Shown: positions 17,951 to 27,378, numbered from the stretch's first letter. The stretch is 64,000 nt of DNA from Neoalteromonas arenosi (GCF_030362855.1 NZ_JAUCBP010000007.1:124001-188000), one strand, 5' to 3'. Program-made: numbers and translations. Notes: a model not told the origin generated them from the sequence alone.

Positions 17951-19475
17951 CGATACTCTTTATCCTCAGAATAAACATTACTGCTTCATTTGTTTGTTCA
18001 AACAACAATGCGGCATTCATTTCTTCTGCCAATCTACGAGAAAGAGACAAACCCAAACCAGTTCCTTCTCCCACATCCTTTGTTGTAAATAGAGGTTCAA
18101 ACATTCGTTCCTTAACCTCCTCTTTAATTAAAGGCCCATTGTTTATAATTTTTATAATTATATCGCAATGGTCTCGTTCGACTTTAATTATTAACGATTT
18201 ATCGTTTGTTGAATTGCTGTGCAGTGCGTCAATGGCATTTGATAGCAAGTTGTTTAATATTTGGATTAAGTTAACCTCTATTGTTTGCACATACGCGTTA
18301 TCACCGGTCTCATAAACTTCTATTAATTTGATGTCTTTAAGTTTTATTCTTTGCTCATATAGTTGGACAGTTTTTTTCACAACGTTGTTAACATCAACGG
18401 AATCAATTTTTCCGGTTTCATTGCGCGATAGTCGCCTGAGGTTATCAATTATTTGACTTATTTTCACTACTGTAGAATGAATGTTCTTTAGGCATTTAGC
18501 CCCGACGAAATCCTCTGAACTTACCGAGTTCTGCAACATCTCAGCACTACCACTTATTATCTGAAGAGGGTTATTAATCTCATGTGCTACAGCGCCTGAT
18601 AATTCACCCAAACTAATTAACTTTGAGTTGTTGATTGCATCTAACTTTAAATTTTCCCGTTCCGTAACATCTGTAAAGTAAACTAGAAGAAAATCCATAT
18701 CAGGTTTTTTAAAGCTCACTACCCTAAAATATTTGTTAAGTGTTCTATTATAAATGGGATCCTCTATCACTTGCTTATCATTCATATATGCGTCTATTGC
18801 AGAGTCGAAGTGGCCGTTTTCTGCGAAGTCAGGGAAAGCAGCTAACATTGATTTGCCTACATCTTGATCATTTTTCGCTATACCGTCTACAAGACTGGCT
18901 TTATCAAAGACTACGGTACTGTGAAAATCCACGATATTACCGTTTTCTAGTTTAGGCTCATATTTAACAATTGAACCGGGATATCCCTCTACTAAAGTTT
19001 CTAAAAGAGTGTTTTGTTTAGTAATAAGGGCTGTTCTATTTTGAACTTCATCTTCCAATTGACTGTTTAGTGTTTTTAACTCTTCAATAAGTTTTAGGTG
19101 TTGTTTAGGGGATGGCAGATTTATGATCTTAGGTAATACTTTAAACAATGTGTACGCGGTTAAAAGACTAACTACAGCTGTAGCAACCTTTACAAACATT
19201 GCGAGAACGTATTCGCTATGCCAGTAATTGTATGCTGAAATTAAATGAGTGATCCCACATAGCTGTATGAAAAAAAAGAATAAGAGTAATATTTTTTTTG
19301 AATCTTTATCGAGGTCAGGTCTATTTCTATGGAATCTGAAAATTGCTATAGGTATTGACGTGTATGCAATAAAAATCATGATCTCAGAAAGCACGATTGG
19401 GAACAGCAATTCAGGTTTCCAAAGTATACAATGACCATGCGGCATGAAAGCTGAAGTATCAATTTCAAAAAACAT
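17928..19475 (-). CDS. Sensor histidine kinase with ethylene-receptor-like (ETR1-type) membrane domain
   Basis: A 515-residue inner-membrane kinase. Residues 20-115 hold three transmembrane helices that match the ethylene-binding domain of plant ETR1: SEIMIFIAYTSIP in helix 1 (ETR1 Tyr32, Ile35 and Pro36 correspond to Tyr38, Ile41, Pro42) and LCGITHLI in helix 2 (ETR1 copper ligands Cys65 and His69 correspond to Cys73 and His77). ETR1 Asp25 is replaced by Glu31. The N-terminus FMPHGHCILW is the usual bacterial opening of such proteins. A coiled coil (125-155) and a PAS-like domain (about 157-270) precede the HisKA box, AHEINNPL with His298, and an HATPase domain (GEGTGLGLSLSRRL). Its partner receiver gene overlaps its end. 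Ligand unknown; Cu(I) binding is likely from the ligand pair. Confidence 0.87.
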   Translation of the reverse strand: MFFEIDTSAFMPHGHCILWKPELLFPIVLSEIMIFIAYTSIPIAIFRFHRNRPDLDKDSKKILLLFFFFIQLCGITHLISAYNYWHSEYVLAMFVKVATAVVSLLTAYTLFKVLPKIINLPSPKQHLKLIEELKTLNSQLEDEVQNRTALITKQNTLLETLVEGYPGSIVKYEPKLENGNIVDFHSTVVFDKASLVDGIAKNDQDVGKSMLAAFPDFAENGHFDSAIDAYMNDKQVIEDPIYNRTLNKYFRVVSFKKPDMDFLLVYFTDVTERENLKLDAINNSKLISLGELSGAVAHEINNPLQIISGSAEMLQNSVSSEDFVGAKCLKNIHSTVVKISQIIDNLRRLSRNETGKIDSVDVNNVVKKTVQLYEQRIKLKDIKLIEVYETGDNAYVQTIEVNLIQILNNLLSNAIDALHSNSTNDKSLIIKVERDHCDIIIKIINNGPLIKEEVKERMFEPLFTTKDVGEGTGLGLSLSRRLAEEMNAALLFEQTNEAVMFILRIKSIDENSLRR

Positions 19476-19811
19476 AATTTCTCTCTAGTGTGAAGCGTAT
19501 ATTAATCTGGTAGTAAGCTGCTCGATTTAAGTTACATAGCACACCTCACGCCCAAAATCGCTACGGTCATAGTAGGGTACTAGCCACGAAATGGCCAATA
19601 GCGATTAAATATTTATGCCCTTAGCTAACATTGTAAAATGTATGCTGTAGCTACCAAGTACTGACTTACACAATTCTACTGTTGAATAACGGTTAATATC
19701 TCTTCTTAAAAATTATGCACGTGCATTCTCCTTGTTGATTTAAAATCTGGTAAAACGAATTGCGTCGACTATACTTCCGGTCTAAACACCCAAATTTAGG
19801 TAACCAGTAAA
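19476..19811. other. Divergent regulatory region between the kinase and globin genes
   Basis: About 336 bases with no gene. A perfect 12-bp palindrome, ATGCACGTGCAT, lies at 19715-19726, roughly 85 bases upstream of the globin start; it resembles an operator half-site arrangement but does not fit the NsrR or FNR consensus spacing. No clear -10/-35 pair can be assigned. Confidence 0.4.
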
Positions 19812-20270
19812 GTGTCTTTAACTGAACGTCAAGTCTTTTTGATCCAGAGTAGTTTTGAAAAAGTCGCCCCCATTTCAGAGACAGCAGCTACCTTGTTTTA
19901 CGGCAAACTATTTGAGTACGACCCTAGTTTGAAGCCGCTTTTCAAGAATGATATGAAGTCTCAAGGAAAGAAACTGATGATGACTCTTGGTACCGCTGTA
20001 AAAGGCTTGTCAGATCTTGATTCTTTGGTTCCTGTCCTGCAAAAGTTAGCGATAAAACACGTCGAATATGGAGTCAAAGTTGAAGATTATACTCCAGTGG
20101 GGAATGCTTTACTGTTTGCATTGAGCCAAGGGCTAAAGACTGATTTTAATCAAGAAGTCAAACAGGCTTGGATAGATTTATACAGAGTCGTCGCTGAAGT
20201 GATGAGAAGTGCGGCGTATTCGAATTACAATGCCACTACTTTTCAAAACACTAAGCGGTATAATAATTAG
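19812..20270 (+). CDS. Single-domain globin (Vitreoscilla haemoglobin-like)
   Basis: A 152-residue haem protein resembling Vitreoscilla haemoglobin and the globin domain of flavohaemoglobins. The key residues can be placed: Tyr30 (B10) in LFYGKLF, Gln51 (E7) in MKSQGKK and the proximal His83 (F8) in KHVEYGV. The Tyr/Gln distal pair favours tight oxygen binding or NO dioxygenation. There is no FAD/NAD reductase domain, so an external reductase would be needed. No ATG is available near the N-terminus; the start is the GTG at 19812 with AGG about a dozen bases upstream. It stands beside a kinase with a gas-receptor-like domain, which suggests but does not prove a shared diatomic-gas or redox theme. 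Confidence 0.88.
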   Translation: MSLTERQVFLIQSSFEKVAPISETAATLFYGKLFEYDPSLKPLFKNDMKSQGKKLMMTLGTAVKGLSDLDSLVPVLQKLAIKHVEYGVKVEDYTPVGNALLFALSQGLKTDFNQEVKQAWIDLYRVVAEVMRSAAYSNYNATTFQNTKRYNN

Positions 20271-20397
20271 GCCAAATTGTTCTTAAATTGTACATCCTCC
20301 ATAACATTAAACACACTGTCATTTCCCTTGACGACAATGTCACATTGCGTCGCATAGTTACCTAAATATTGTCGAAAGTGGTTACTGTATGGGTTGA

Positions 20398-22587
20398 CTA
20401 AAAACGTATATTAAGACTAGCGCTTATTGATGCAGCTTCTATGCGATAACCTGCCATCCGAGCATAAAAGTTGTTTTTATTTAATTCCTTATCTGCCCAC
20501 CCAAGTGCATTATGTGCGTGCAACCCCACGGTGATTCTCGGAGATAATGAATAGCTCACCCCCAAGTTCAGTCTCGCGCTGGTATCAAATGCGTTTGTTT
20601 CGCCCTCAGACTGACTTCGATTTGATGCCATTAAGACTTCGTTGTTGTAACGTGTATAGTCTTCCGCGCCAGGAAAGCCCCAATAGATAACCAACGAACC
20701 ATTAAATTTCCAGTTTTCTGAGCCATGCCACACGAAGTTAGCCTTACTGATGTGTGGAGACCAATTAGCTAAATCATCTCCATAACCGTAGGGCTCAGCA
20801 GTTTGAACCTGATTACGTAACTCGTCAAACTTCAACTCAAAGTTATGTAATTGAGTGTAGCTATGAGAAATATTCCAATCTAAATGGTGAGCTTTAGATG
20901 CGAACTCAATTTCCAAACCATTTACATTCATCGTTCCAATCTCAGCTGAGGTTCCTTTCTGAGGTAGAAAACCCAATAAATCGTGTTTATATCGAAATGC
21001 TGTAATGTGCAGTTGTTTTTGTCTATCTAAATATCGTGAATATATCAGTTCCTGCGACATGATTTTTTCGATATCGGGAGCAATGTTGTCATCAACCTGA
21101 TTACGCAGAACTAACTCTTCGCTTTTTCTAGTTCCACGGTTTAAGACAAGTTTAAAATCGGAATAGATGTTTGGACTGTAAACCAATGAAAGTTTTGGAG
21201 AAACCATCCAACTAGCTAATGAATGATAATCTATCCGCGCCCCGACGAATAACCTCCAATCATCAGTCGGGATGTATTGATATTCTGTCGCAAGGCCGTA
21301 GGTAACCGTACTGAACGGCTTTAACTCATTTCTAATATTGTGCGGTGGATCGTCAGACACTAGTTGTGCGGACTCTGAAAACCTGCCGTATTTCGCCTCA
21401 AGTAATGCGGAAAAAGAGTGATGGTCATCTATCTTTGCGTCAATCTGGGTTGCAATGGTCGCTCTGCTTTCGCCGCTTGCGGCAGTGTTTTCGTAGTCCG
21501 GCGATGTTAAAACATCGAATGAGTCAGCGTCTTGCACCACGTCAAACTGATCAAATGTAACGCGGAGATTAATCGCAAGGTCATCGCTATAGTGAAGTTG
21601 GTTATCCAGCGCAGCAGTAATATGATGATAGCCAATACCTCGTTTACTTTGTTCAAATGAACCCATACTTTCGAACCGATGCCGGACGTCTACATACTGT
21701 GTCCCAGCCTTTACACTCCTAAGCCACGCCTCGCCAGTAGCCCAAGAAGCTTGTACATGAACTTTGTGCCGTATGTGTTCATTTCGAGAACTATTATCAT
21801 TAACTATAGATGCCGAGCTGTTGTGCTCTCCCGCGGAAAAAAAACTTGAGCTTTTACTATAAACCACCGGGGCATCATCGGCAGAGGCCCCATGATAATC
21901 ATCTATGCTTACACTCATAAATAAAGATAGGCCATCGTTAACGTCAACCGTTTTACGGAACTCTGACATCCAAAAGTTTTCTACTTCACCTTTTTTCACG
22001 ACTACCTCATTGCCAGCGAAGGTTTTCGCTGAAAAGGTGCGTATGTGAATAACACCGCTTATTGCGCCAGGACCAAAAATGGCAGAGCCAGGACCGCGTG
22101 CTACTTCAATTGATTCAATATCACCGAGCATAGACAAATAACGCTCGGAAATAGCGCCATATGTAGCGAGATGATTAGTTACTCTGCCATTGACCAATAT
22201 CAGCAATTTATTATCTAAATCGCTGATAATTCCCCTAATGCCCAAATGCACACCAGTCGCACCATGTTTGGAGCGCTGTAAGTTTGGCACATAAATTTCA
22301 AGTAACTCGTCAAGGTTTCTTGCTCCTGATTGTCGGATCATTTCACTGGTAATGATTGTAGTTCGTGCCGGGACCTTGTTTGGAGGGGTTGGGGTCAAAG
22401 TGGCCGATGAACTTAGCTCAAAACTAAGTAGCTCATCGAGACTTTTATTAAAAATAGACTCCTCTTGTGTGAGAGCTTCACCGCTGTAACAAGAAATAAT
22501 GAACACGAAAACAAGAGGCAGTCTGCTTCGGAATCGATAGCGCTTATTTACATGGCATTTTGTTGTGATTTGGCACATATGACACAT
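20398..22587 (-). CDS. TonB-dependent outer-membrane receptor
   Basis: A 729-residue receptor. A signal segment around residues 22-40 is followed by a plug domain (about 55-185) with LLEIYVPNLQRSKHG, LGIRGI and IEVARGPGSAIFGPGAISGVIHI, the canonical plug core. The rest alternates short polar and aromatic strands as in a 22-strand barrel and ends in SASLNIRF with a terminal Phe. The mature N-terminus has the SLDELLSFELSSSAT pattern typical of receptors found next to YfiR/DUF4154 genes. It is divergent from yfiR and the CHASE8 hybrid kinase across 176 bases, implying a common signalling unit. The substrate is unknown. Confidence 0.88.
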   Translation of the reverse strand: MCHMCQITTKCHVNKRYRFRSRLPLVFVFIISCYSGEALTQEESIFNKSLDELLSFELSSSATLTPTPPNKVPARTTIITSEMIRQSGARNLDELLEIYVPNLQRSKHGATGVHLGIRGIISDLDNKLLILVNGRVTNHLATYGAISERYLSMLGDIESIEVARGPGSAIFGPGAISGVIHIRTFSAKTFAGNEVVVKKGEVENFWMSEFRKTVDVNDGLSLFMSVSIDDYHGASADDAPVVYSKSSSFFSAGEHNSSASIVNDNSSRNEHIRHKVHVQASWATGEAWLRSVKAGTQYVDVRHRFESMGSFEQSKRGIGYHHITAALDNQLHYSDDLAINLRVTFDQFDVVQDADSFDVLTSPDYENTAASGESRATIATQIDAKIDDHHSFSALLEAKYGRFSESAQLVSDDPPHNIRNELKPFSTVTYGLATEYQYIPTDDWRLFVGARIDYHSLASWMVSPKLSLVYSPNIYSDFKLVLNRGTRKSEELVLRNQVDDNIAPDIEKIMSQELIYSRYLDRQKQLHITAFRYKHDLLGFLPQKGTSAEIGTMNVNGLEIEFASKAHHLDWNISHSYTQLHNFELKFDELRNQVQTAEPYGYGDDLANWSPHISKANFVWHGSENWKFNGSLVIYWGFPGAEDYTRYNNEVLMASNRSQSEGETNAFDTSARLNLGVSYSLSPRITVGLHAHNALGWADKELNKNNFYARMAGYRIEAASISASLNIRF

Positions 22588-22763
22588 AGAGCTTTACTTA
22601 TTTTCAAACTTATTAAATAGGTTATAGCTCATTAAAACGTAACAGGTGTTTTTAATTTGGCAAAAAACGTGAAATAGACCACACTAATATCAAGCCATTA
22701 AAAATCTTTTTCTCGTTTTGACCAGACAAATAGATCTATTCATCCGAGGGTAACCGACTAATC

Positions 22764-23300
22764 ATGTCTATTGTGAAAGCTCCAATCATGATTGTTTTGA
22801 CCATCTTGATGTGTAATTCGGTCAGCTCTCAGCTTGACGTGGATGATGAAGAAATAAAGGCGGCACTGGTCTTAAATTTAATCCGTTTTATTGAGTGGCC
22901 AATTAGCAGTTTTGAAAACGAAAATACGGCACTAAATATCTGTATTCTTGGTTCGAAAACGAGCGACAGCAAGTTTACAAAGCTCAATAAAATGACGGTT
23001 AAACAACGACCAATAGATGTAATCTATATTCAGAGTTTAGCGGATGCTAATCCCTGTCATGTGATGTATTTTATGGACCATCACATTGAGGTTCTGCGGC
23101 CTTATCTTATTTCTACATTCAATGAACCAACATTGACCATTGCGGACGTTAGAGGTTTCGTTCACGAGTATGGGGTAATTGAATTCACATATGGCAGTGA
23201 TAATAGAATCAATTTTAATGTAAACCTTAAGTTGGCTCGTGAAAAAAATCTTCGTATAAGCTCTAAACTTCTGGAAGTTGCACAGGAGGTGAACATATGA
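22764..23300 (+). CDS. YfiR-like (DUF4154) periplasmic regulator
   Basis: A 178-residue exported protein of the YfiR/DUF4154 family. A signal peptide (to about residue 22) is followed by the family pattern IKAALVLNLIRFIEWP, a Cys pair (NICILG and NPCHVMYF) matching the conserved disulfide of Pseudomonas YfiR, and the ending INFNVNLKLAREKNLRISSKLLEVA. In Pseudomonas YfiR binds and represses the periplasmic domain of the diguanylate cyclase YfiN. Here the downstream gene overlaps by four bases (ATGA) and encodes a CHASE8 histidine kinase instead, so YfiR probably controls kinase activity. No YfiB (OmpA-like) gene is present. Confidence 0.9.
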   Translation: MSIVKAPIMIVLTILMCNSVSSQLDVDDEEIKAALVLNLIRFIEWPISSFENENTALNICILGSKTSDSKFTKLNKMTVKQRPIDVIYIQSLADANPCHVMYFMDHHIEVLRPYLISTFNEPTLTIADVRGFVHEYGVIEFTYGSDNRINFNVNLKLAREKNLRISSKLLEVAQEVNI

Positions 23301-25528
23301 GCTTGATGCTGCAACTGGCCAAACGCTCGATAAAGTTCAAGATAATGTTCATTGCAGTAGCTTGTACATCAATAACATTATTCATATTCCTTTTTATTAG
23401 TATTGGCTATCAGTTTTTGGATGAAAGAACGCGTATTGAGAAAGAAACTAGTGGACTGGCGGCTATTCTCGCAGATAGAACTGTGGCCGCTATTCAATTC
23501 CAGGATAATGAACTGGCTGAAAATAATCTGGAAGTGTTATCACATATTCAATCCGTCGTGTCCGGATGTATTATTGATTTGCACGGCAACCTGATAGCTA
23601 CATATCAGAGAGACATTACAGACTTCACTTGCCAAGGTCATGCTTTGCGGGGGGAGGGAGAGAGCCATACGCTGATTTCTGTTCAACAACCGATAACGTT
23701 AGATGAGAGTATTATCGGGACGATATTTATTTATTCTGACTTAATAGTTTTGTCTGAAACGTTGCAGCGTCAGTCTCTGGTTAGTTTTTTACTGGTATTA
23801 CTCGCGATAGGTTTTTCAATCCTGTTAGCCTCCAAATTACAAGGCGTCATCTCAAACCCCATTAAAACTCAGATAGAAGCAATAACAAGCATTAAGGATT
23901 TTTCAAGTTTTTCCAATACGCTGGAGGTAACAGGGAGCGATGAAATTTCCAATTTAGGTCACGCCTTTAATAAGATGCTAGAGAGATTGCGTGACTACGG
24001 TGAGATGCTTTACAAGAGTGAACAGGACTACAAAGAGCTTTCACAAAACTTACAGGAAATCATGGACCACTCTCCAGCAGTTATCTATGTGAAAAGTATT
24101 AACGGTCAATATCTTTTTATTAATCAGAAATACTTAGAAATTTTTCAACTGAATAAAGAGGATGTAATTGGATATACCGATTTTGATATCTTGCCCTATG
24201 AAACCGCCTTGAAAGTAACCAAAAACGACGAAATGGTAGCATCATCTCGCGTACCACATGAACTTGAAGAACACATCCCACGAGATAACGGCGTTAACGT
24301 ATACATTTCTGAAAAGTTTCCTCTATTTTCTCATTCGGGTGAAGTTCGAGCTGTATGCGGCATCTCGACCGATATTACCGATAGATTAGCGCAAGAGGAG
24401 CAACTCAGGCGGACGCAGAAAATGGATGCGCTTGGAAAACTAACAGGCGGGGTAGCCCACGACTTTAACAACTTATTAGGTATCATCAGTGGTTATGTGT
24501 CTATTCTCGAATTATCTCACCCCGAACTTTCTTCAATTACTACAAAATTAGCAGCCACATGCGATAGAGGGAAGAAACTTACGTCGAGATTGTTATCTTT
24601 TTCAAAATCGCGAGCTATGGAAGTTTGTACCTGTAATTTAAATGACATCTTAAAAAATAACCATGAAATGTTGCAAAAAGCGGTAACCGTCAGTGTGACA
24701 ATAAATTTGGAATTGGCCGATGACTTATGGCTCTGTGACATTGATATTGCAGACGCCGAAGATGCTATTCTGAATCTGGTACTGAATGCAGCATTTGCAA
24801 CTGACGGTTGTGGCACGATTGTTTTAAGAACACAGAACATAACAGCGAATAATAACAAGGTTGTATTAAATGAATCTTTGGCTAAGACCGGTTCAGTCTT
24901 ACTGGAAGTAGTGGATAATGGTTGTGGGATGACAGATGACATCAAGCAACAGTTATTCGAACCTTTTTTTACAACCAAAGGACAGCAGGGAACGGGGTTA
25001 GGATTGAGTCAGGTATATGGCTTCGTGAAACGTAGCTACGGCGATATCACAGTCGATTCAATTCCTGAAAAAGGGACATCATTCAAGCTACTTTTTCCTA
25101 AAAGTAACCATTATTCAGATACAGAAAACTCACCGTCTGCCGAGTTGATGAACAGTGATGTAAACAATAAAGGTTCAATTCTTATCGTCGATGACGAGCC
25201 AGAATTAACTGAGATACTGATAGAGATACTCTCTGAAAGTGGCTATAATGTGAGCGGTTGTGGCAACGTAAAAGATGCTCTCGAACTACTCGCAGATAAT
25301 CAATATGATTTAGTGATTTCTGATATTATCATGCCTGGCGAGAGTGGTATTGATCTTGCCAACTTCATTTCAAGTAATTACCCCAATACAAAAGTTCAAC
25401 TGGTTAGCGGATACACATTTCAAAAACTAGAACAAACGCAGTTAATCAATAAATCGATAAGTGTAATGAAAAAACCATACAAAATTTCAGACTTATTATC
25501 TCAGATCAGTCTTCATTTGAACTCATAG
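23297..25528 (+). CDS. CHASE8-PAS hybrid sensor histidine kinase
   Basis: A 743-residue inner-membrane hybrid kinase. After helix 1 (about 17-37) comes a periplasmic CHASE8-like domain (40-158) with AAILADRTVAAIQFQDNE, the pattern seen in YfiN/TpbB. Helix 2 (160-178) leads to a HAMP segment, a PAS domain (about 250-365) with GYTDFDILPYE, a HisKA box GGVAHDFNN with His388, an HATPase domain (GTGLGLSQVYGF) and a C-terminal receiver domain with the phospho-acceptor in VISDIIMPGESG. There is no HPt or DNA-binding domain. The four-base overlap with yfiR argues for co-translation; YfiR would bind the CHASE8 domain in the periplasm. The output partner is not encoded nearby. Confidence 0.92.
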   Translation: MSLMLQLAKRSIKFKIMFIAVACTSITLFIFLFISIGYQFLDERTRIEKETSGLAAILADRTVAAIQFQDNELAENNLEVLSHIQSVVSGCIIDLHGNLIATYQRDITDFTCQGHALRGEGESHTLISVQQPITLDESIIGTIFIYSDLIVLSETLQRQSLVSFLLVLLAIGFSILLASKLQGVISNPIKTQIEAITSIKDFSSFSNTLEVTGSDEISNLGHAFNKMLERLRDYGEMLYKSEQDYKELSQNLQEIMDHSPAVIYVKSINGQYLFINQKYLEIFQLNKEDVIGYTDFDILPYETALKVTKNDEMVASSRVPHELEEHIPRDNGVNVYISEKFPLFSHSGEVRAVCGISTDITDRLAQEEQLRRTQKMDALGKLTGGVAHDFNNLLGIISGYVSILELSHPELSSITTKLAATCDRGKKLTSRLLSFSKSRAMEVCTCNLNDILKNNHEMLQKAVTVSVTINLELADDLWLCDIDIADAEDAILNLVLNAAFATDGCGTIVLRTQNITANNNKVVLNESLAKTGSVLLEVVDNGCGMTDDIKQQLFEPFFTTKGQQGTGLGLSQVYGFVKRSYGDITVDSIPEKGTSFKLLFPKSNHYSDTENSPSAELMNSDVNNKGSILIVDDEPELTEILIEILSESGYNVSGCGNVKDALELLADNQYDLVISDIIMPGESGIDLANFISSNYPNTKVQLVSGYTFQKLEQTQLINKSISVMKKPYKISDLLSQISLHLNS

Positions 25529-26126
25529 CCACACTGAATCAGTAAACGGATTGTTTCTTGTTGATAAGGCCTGCAGTAGCAGCTCAATGACTTTACTTAA
25601 GCGTACTTCTGCACTTTACTATACGCACAAACTCATATCTGATTACGTGCAACTGTTACCTAATAATGGCAATCATATGTTGCCTTTGAGATACGTAGGG
25701 CCGAGTCTATTGCGCTTAAAAGTTACTAACGGATAGCCAAATAGAAGTTCTTTATGGAGGCCCGTGAGTGGCCGCATTAAGCCTCATTTCGCTGACTATC
25801 ACCATGAGCAGCTGTTGATTTAGTTCGTTTGTAATTTGACTAAAATGATATAGAGACTAGTTGAATTGCTGCCCGTGAATTACTCTATTACAGCTTTTCT
25901 CCCAAGCTTTCCGACGCATCCAGCTGTGTCTGAATCGATCACTACACTAACGATTCCGAGACGTGTTTATAATGACTGGACCTTGCTCCTCTTTGATATG
26001 AGCTCTCAATGGTATCGCTCGCTGTTGCGCTGATTTGTGCGCAAATAAAAGAAGCTAGTACAAACAGCTTGTCGTTAGTCTTTACTTCAGCTCTCTCGTT
26101 AATATGAGCCGGGGAGCGCTAAAAAA
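25529..26126. other. Long intergenic stretch, no supported gene
   Basis: About 600 bases. A frame at 25551-25736 is open for 61 codons but has no ribosome site and no recognisable family. I see no clear terminator for the hybrid kinase gene, no repeat and no RNA gene. Confidence 0.4.
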
Positions 26127-26825
26127 TTAATCATCTGCGTTTTGCGTAGCCCTCAAAGCCTCAATCATCTCGGCAATTTCCTGTTGAGCTGAGTGGAGGT
26201 TTCTTAAGCGAACAGCTGTTTCATTCCAGGCAAATCCCAACATGTTTTTGAATATTGGCTGTGTGAGTATGCTGGGGTCGATGAGCTTGTTTTCAATCAT
26301 ATCGGCGTGACGCACCCACATAGGGATGAATTCATCATCTAATCCTTGTAAATAGTTTTGCTGTAAGGTTTTTTGGAGTGCGTAGCGGCGATTAAGTTTG
26401 AGTAAATCTCGCTTTACTTGCTCGTTGGTGATTAGTTTAAAATCACCACTTTCTCGCATTGATATAAACGTGAAATCTTGCGGCGTAAAAAAGTGATAAT
26501 TGTTTACCACGCCAGCTGTTTGCACTGCCATTTCTTCAGCGTCTCGCGTTGCTAATGAAGAATCCTGTTGAATAAAAAACTGTATTGCATCTCTCAATGC
26601 TTGCTCTTTGGCCTCTAGCGCGCCGATAAGCTCTTTTATGTGGGTTTGATCGACTAACAAGTCCTGTTCCAGTTGATACAGATAATCTAACTGTTTCTGG
26701 TGATTGTTCCATTGTTCAACTTTGTTTTCAGTCCAAAGGGCGAGATAAATACCCAGAACAAGTAAGACTAAATCTTTCCAAAAGTGTGCAAACCCTTTCA
26801 ACAGCTTGCTAATAGTTTTGTTCAT
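26127..26825 (-). CDS. DUF6090-like membrane-anchored hypothetical protein
   Basis: A 232-residue protein with one N-terminal membrane helix (KDLVLLVLGIYLALWTEN) followed by a long, largely helical domain rich in Leu, Glu and Gln (residues 35-110 are coiled-coil-like). The pattern of a basic start, the 'LxLGIxLALxxxN' helix and a following coiled region resembles DUF6090 proteins, which are common in marine Bacteroidetes and Alteromonadales and have no known function. The C-terminal region includes FTFISMRESGDFKLITNE. It stands alone between a non-coding stretch and a small secreted-protein gene. Confidence 0.65.
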   Translation of the reverse strand: MNKTISKLLKGFAHFWKDLVLLVLGIYLALWTENKVEQWNNHQKQLDYLYQLEQDLLVDQTHIKELIGALEAKEQALRDAIQFFIQQDSSLATRDAEEMAVQTAGVVNNYHFFTPQDFTFISMRESGDFKLITNEQVKRDLLKLNRRYALQKTLQQNYLQGLDDEFIPMWVRHADMIENKLIDPSILTQPIFKNMLGFAWNETAVRLRNLHSAQQEIAEMIEALRATQNADD

Positions 26826-27096
26826 GATGCAGTGAATCCATGGTTATTCTTTGTGCAGATAGTATTGTCTTAGTCGCACTGTCAGTGTCAATCGTTTAAA
26901 GGCGGTCGTAATTATGTACAAATGTGTCTAATTGCAGACGAAATGACGCTACACGCTGATTAAAAATGAATCAAAATGTTTCGAGTGTTACTAGTCCGTA
27001 AAACTGGCTAAGTTATCGACAATGATGCAACGAAAGTGTCTTGCAAACCTACTATATAGGTGTAGTTACGCGAATATATACAGTGAGGACACCGAT

Positions 27097-27378
27097 ATGA
27101 AATTTTCAACTAAACTTTTTGCAGCAGCGTTGTTGACCGCTGCCAGCTCAACCACGTTTGCAAATGACTTTAGCGAAACTAACTTAAACGAGTCAGTCAA
27201 TATTTCCTTGGCAGCTGAAATGGCAACCGTCAGATATACATTGGCCGCAGATACAGTGCAAGACGTTATTAATGACGTAACAGAGTTTTGCCAAAGCATA
27301 CAGTTGGCGTTTGCGCCTGACCAAGGCATGTTGGCAGCAAAGCCGGTTATTGCGACTGAGCAGCAATTAAGTGAGTAA
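27097..27378 (+). CDS. Small secreted hypothetical protein
   Basis: A protein of about 93 residues starting at the ATG at 27097, preceded by GAGGAC. A typical signal peptide (MKFSTKLFAAALLTAASSTTFA) is followed by a 71-residue mature domain with one Cys and the segment VQDVINDVTEFCQSIQL. I do not recognise a family. Its last 32 bases overlap the 3' end of the convergent propeller kinase gene on the other strand. A frame open from 27022 would add 25 residues ahead of the signal peptide and is less likely. Confidence 0.7.
   Translation: MKFSTKLFAAALLTAASSTTFANDFSETNLNESVNISLAAEMATVRYTLAADTVQDVINDVTEFCQSIQLAFAPDQGMLAAKPVIATEQQLSE

Noticed and set aside
19715-19745. NsrR or FNR site for the globin gene
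   Set aside because: The palindrome spacing differs from NsrR, and the nearby TTGAT-N-AATCT is one base off the FNR consensus.
25551-25736. 61-codon open frame after the hybrid kinase
   Set aside because: No ribosome site and low-information composition; likely chance.
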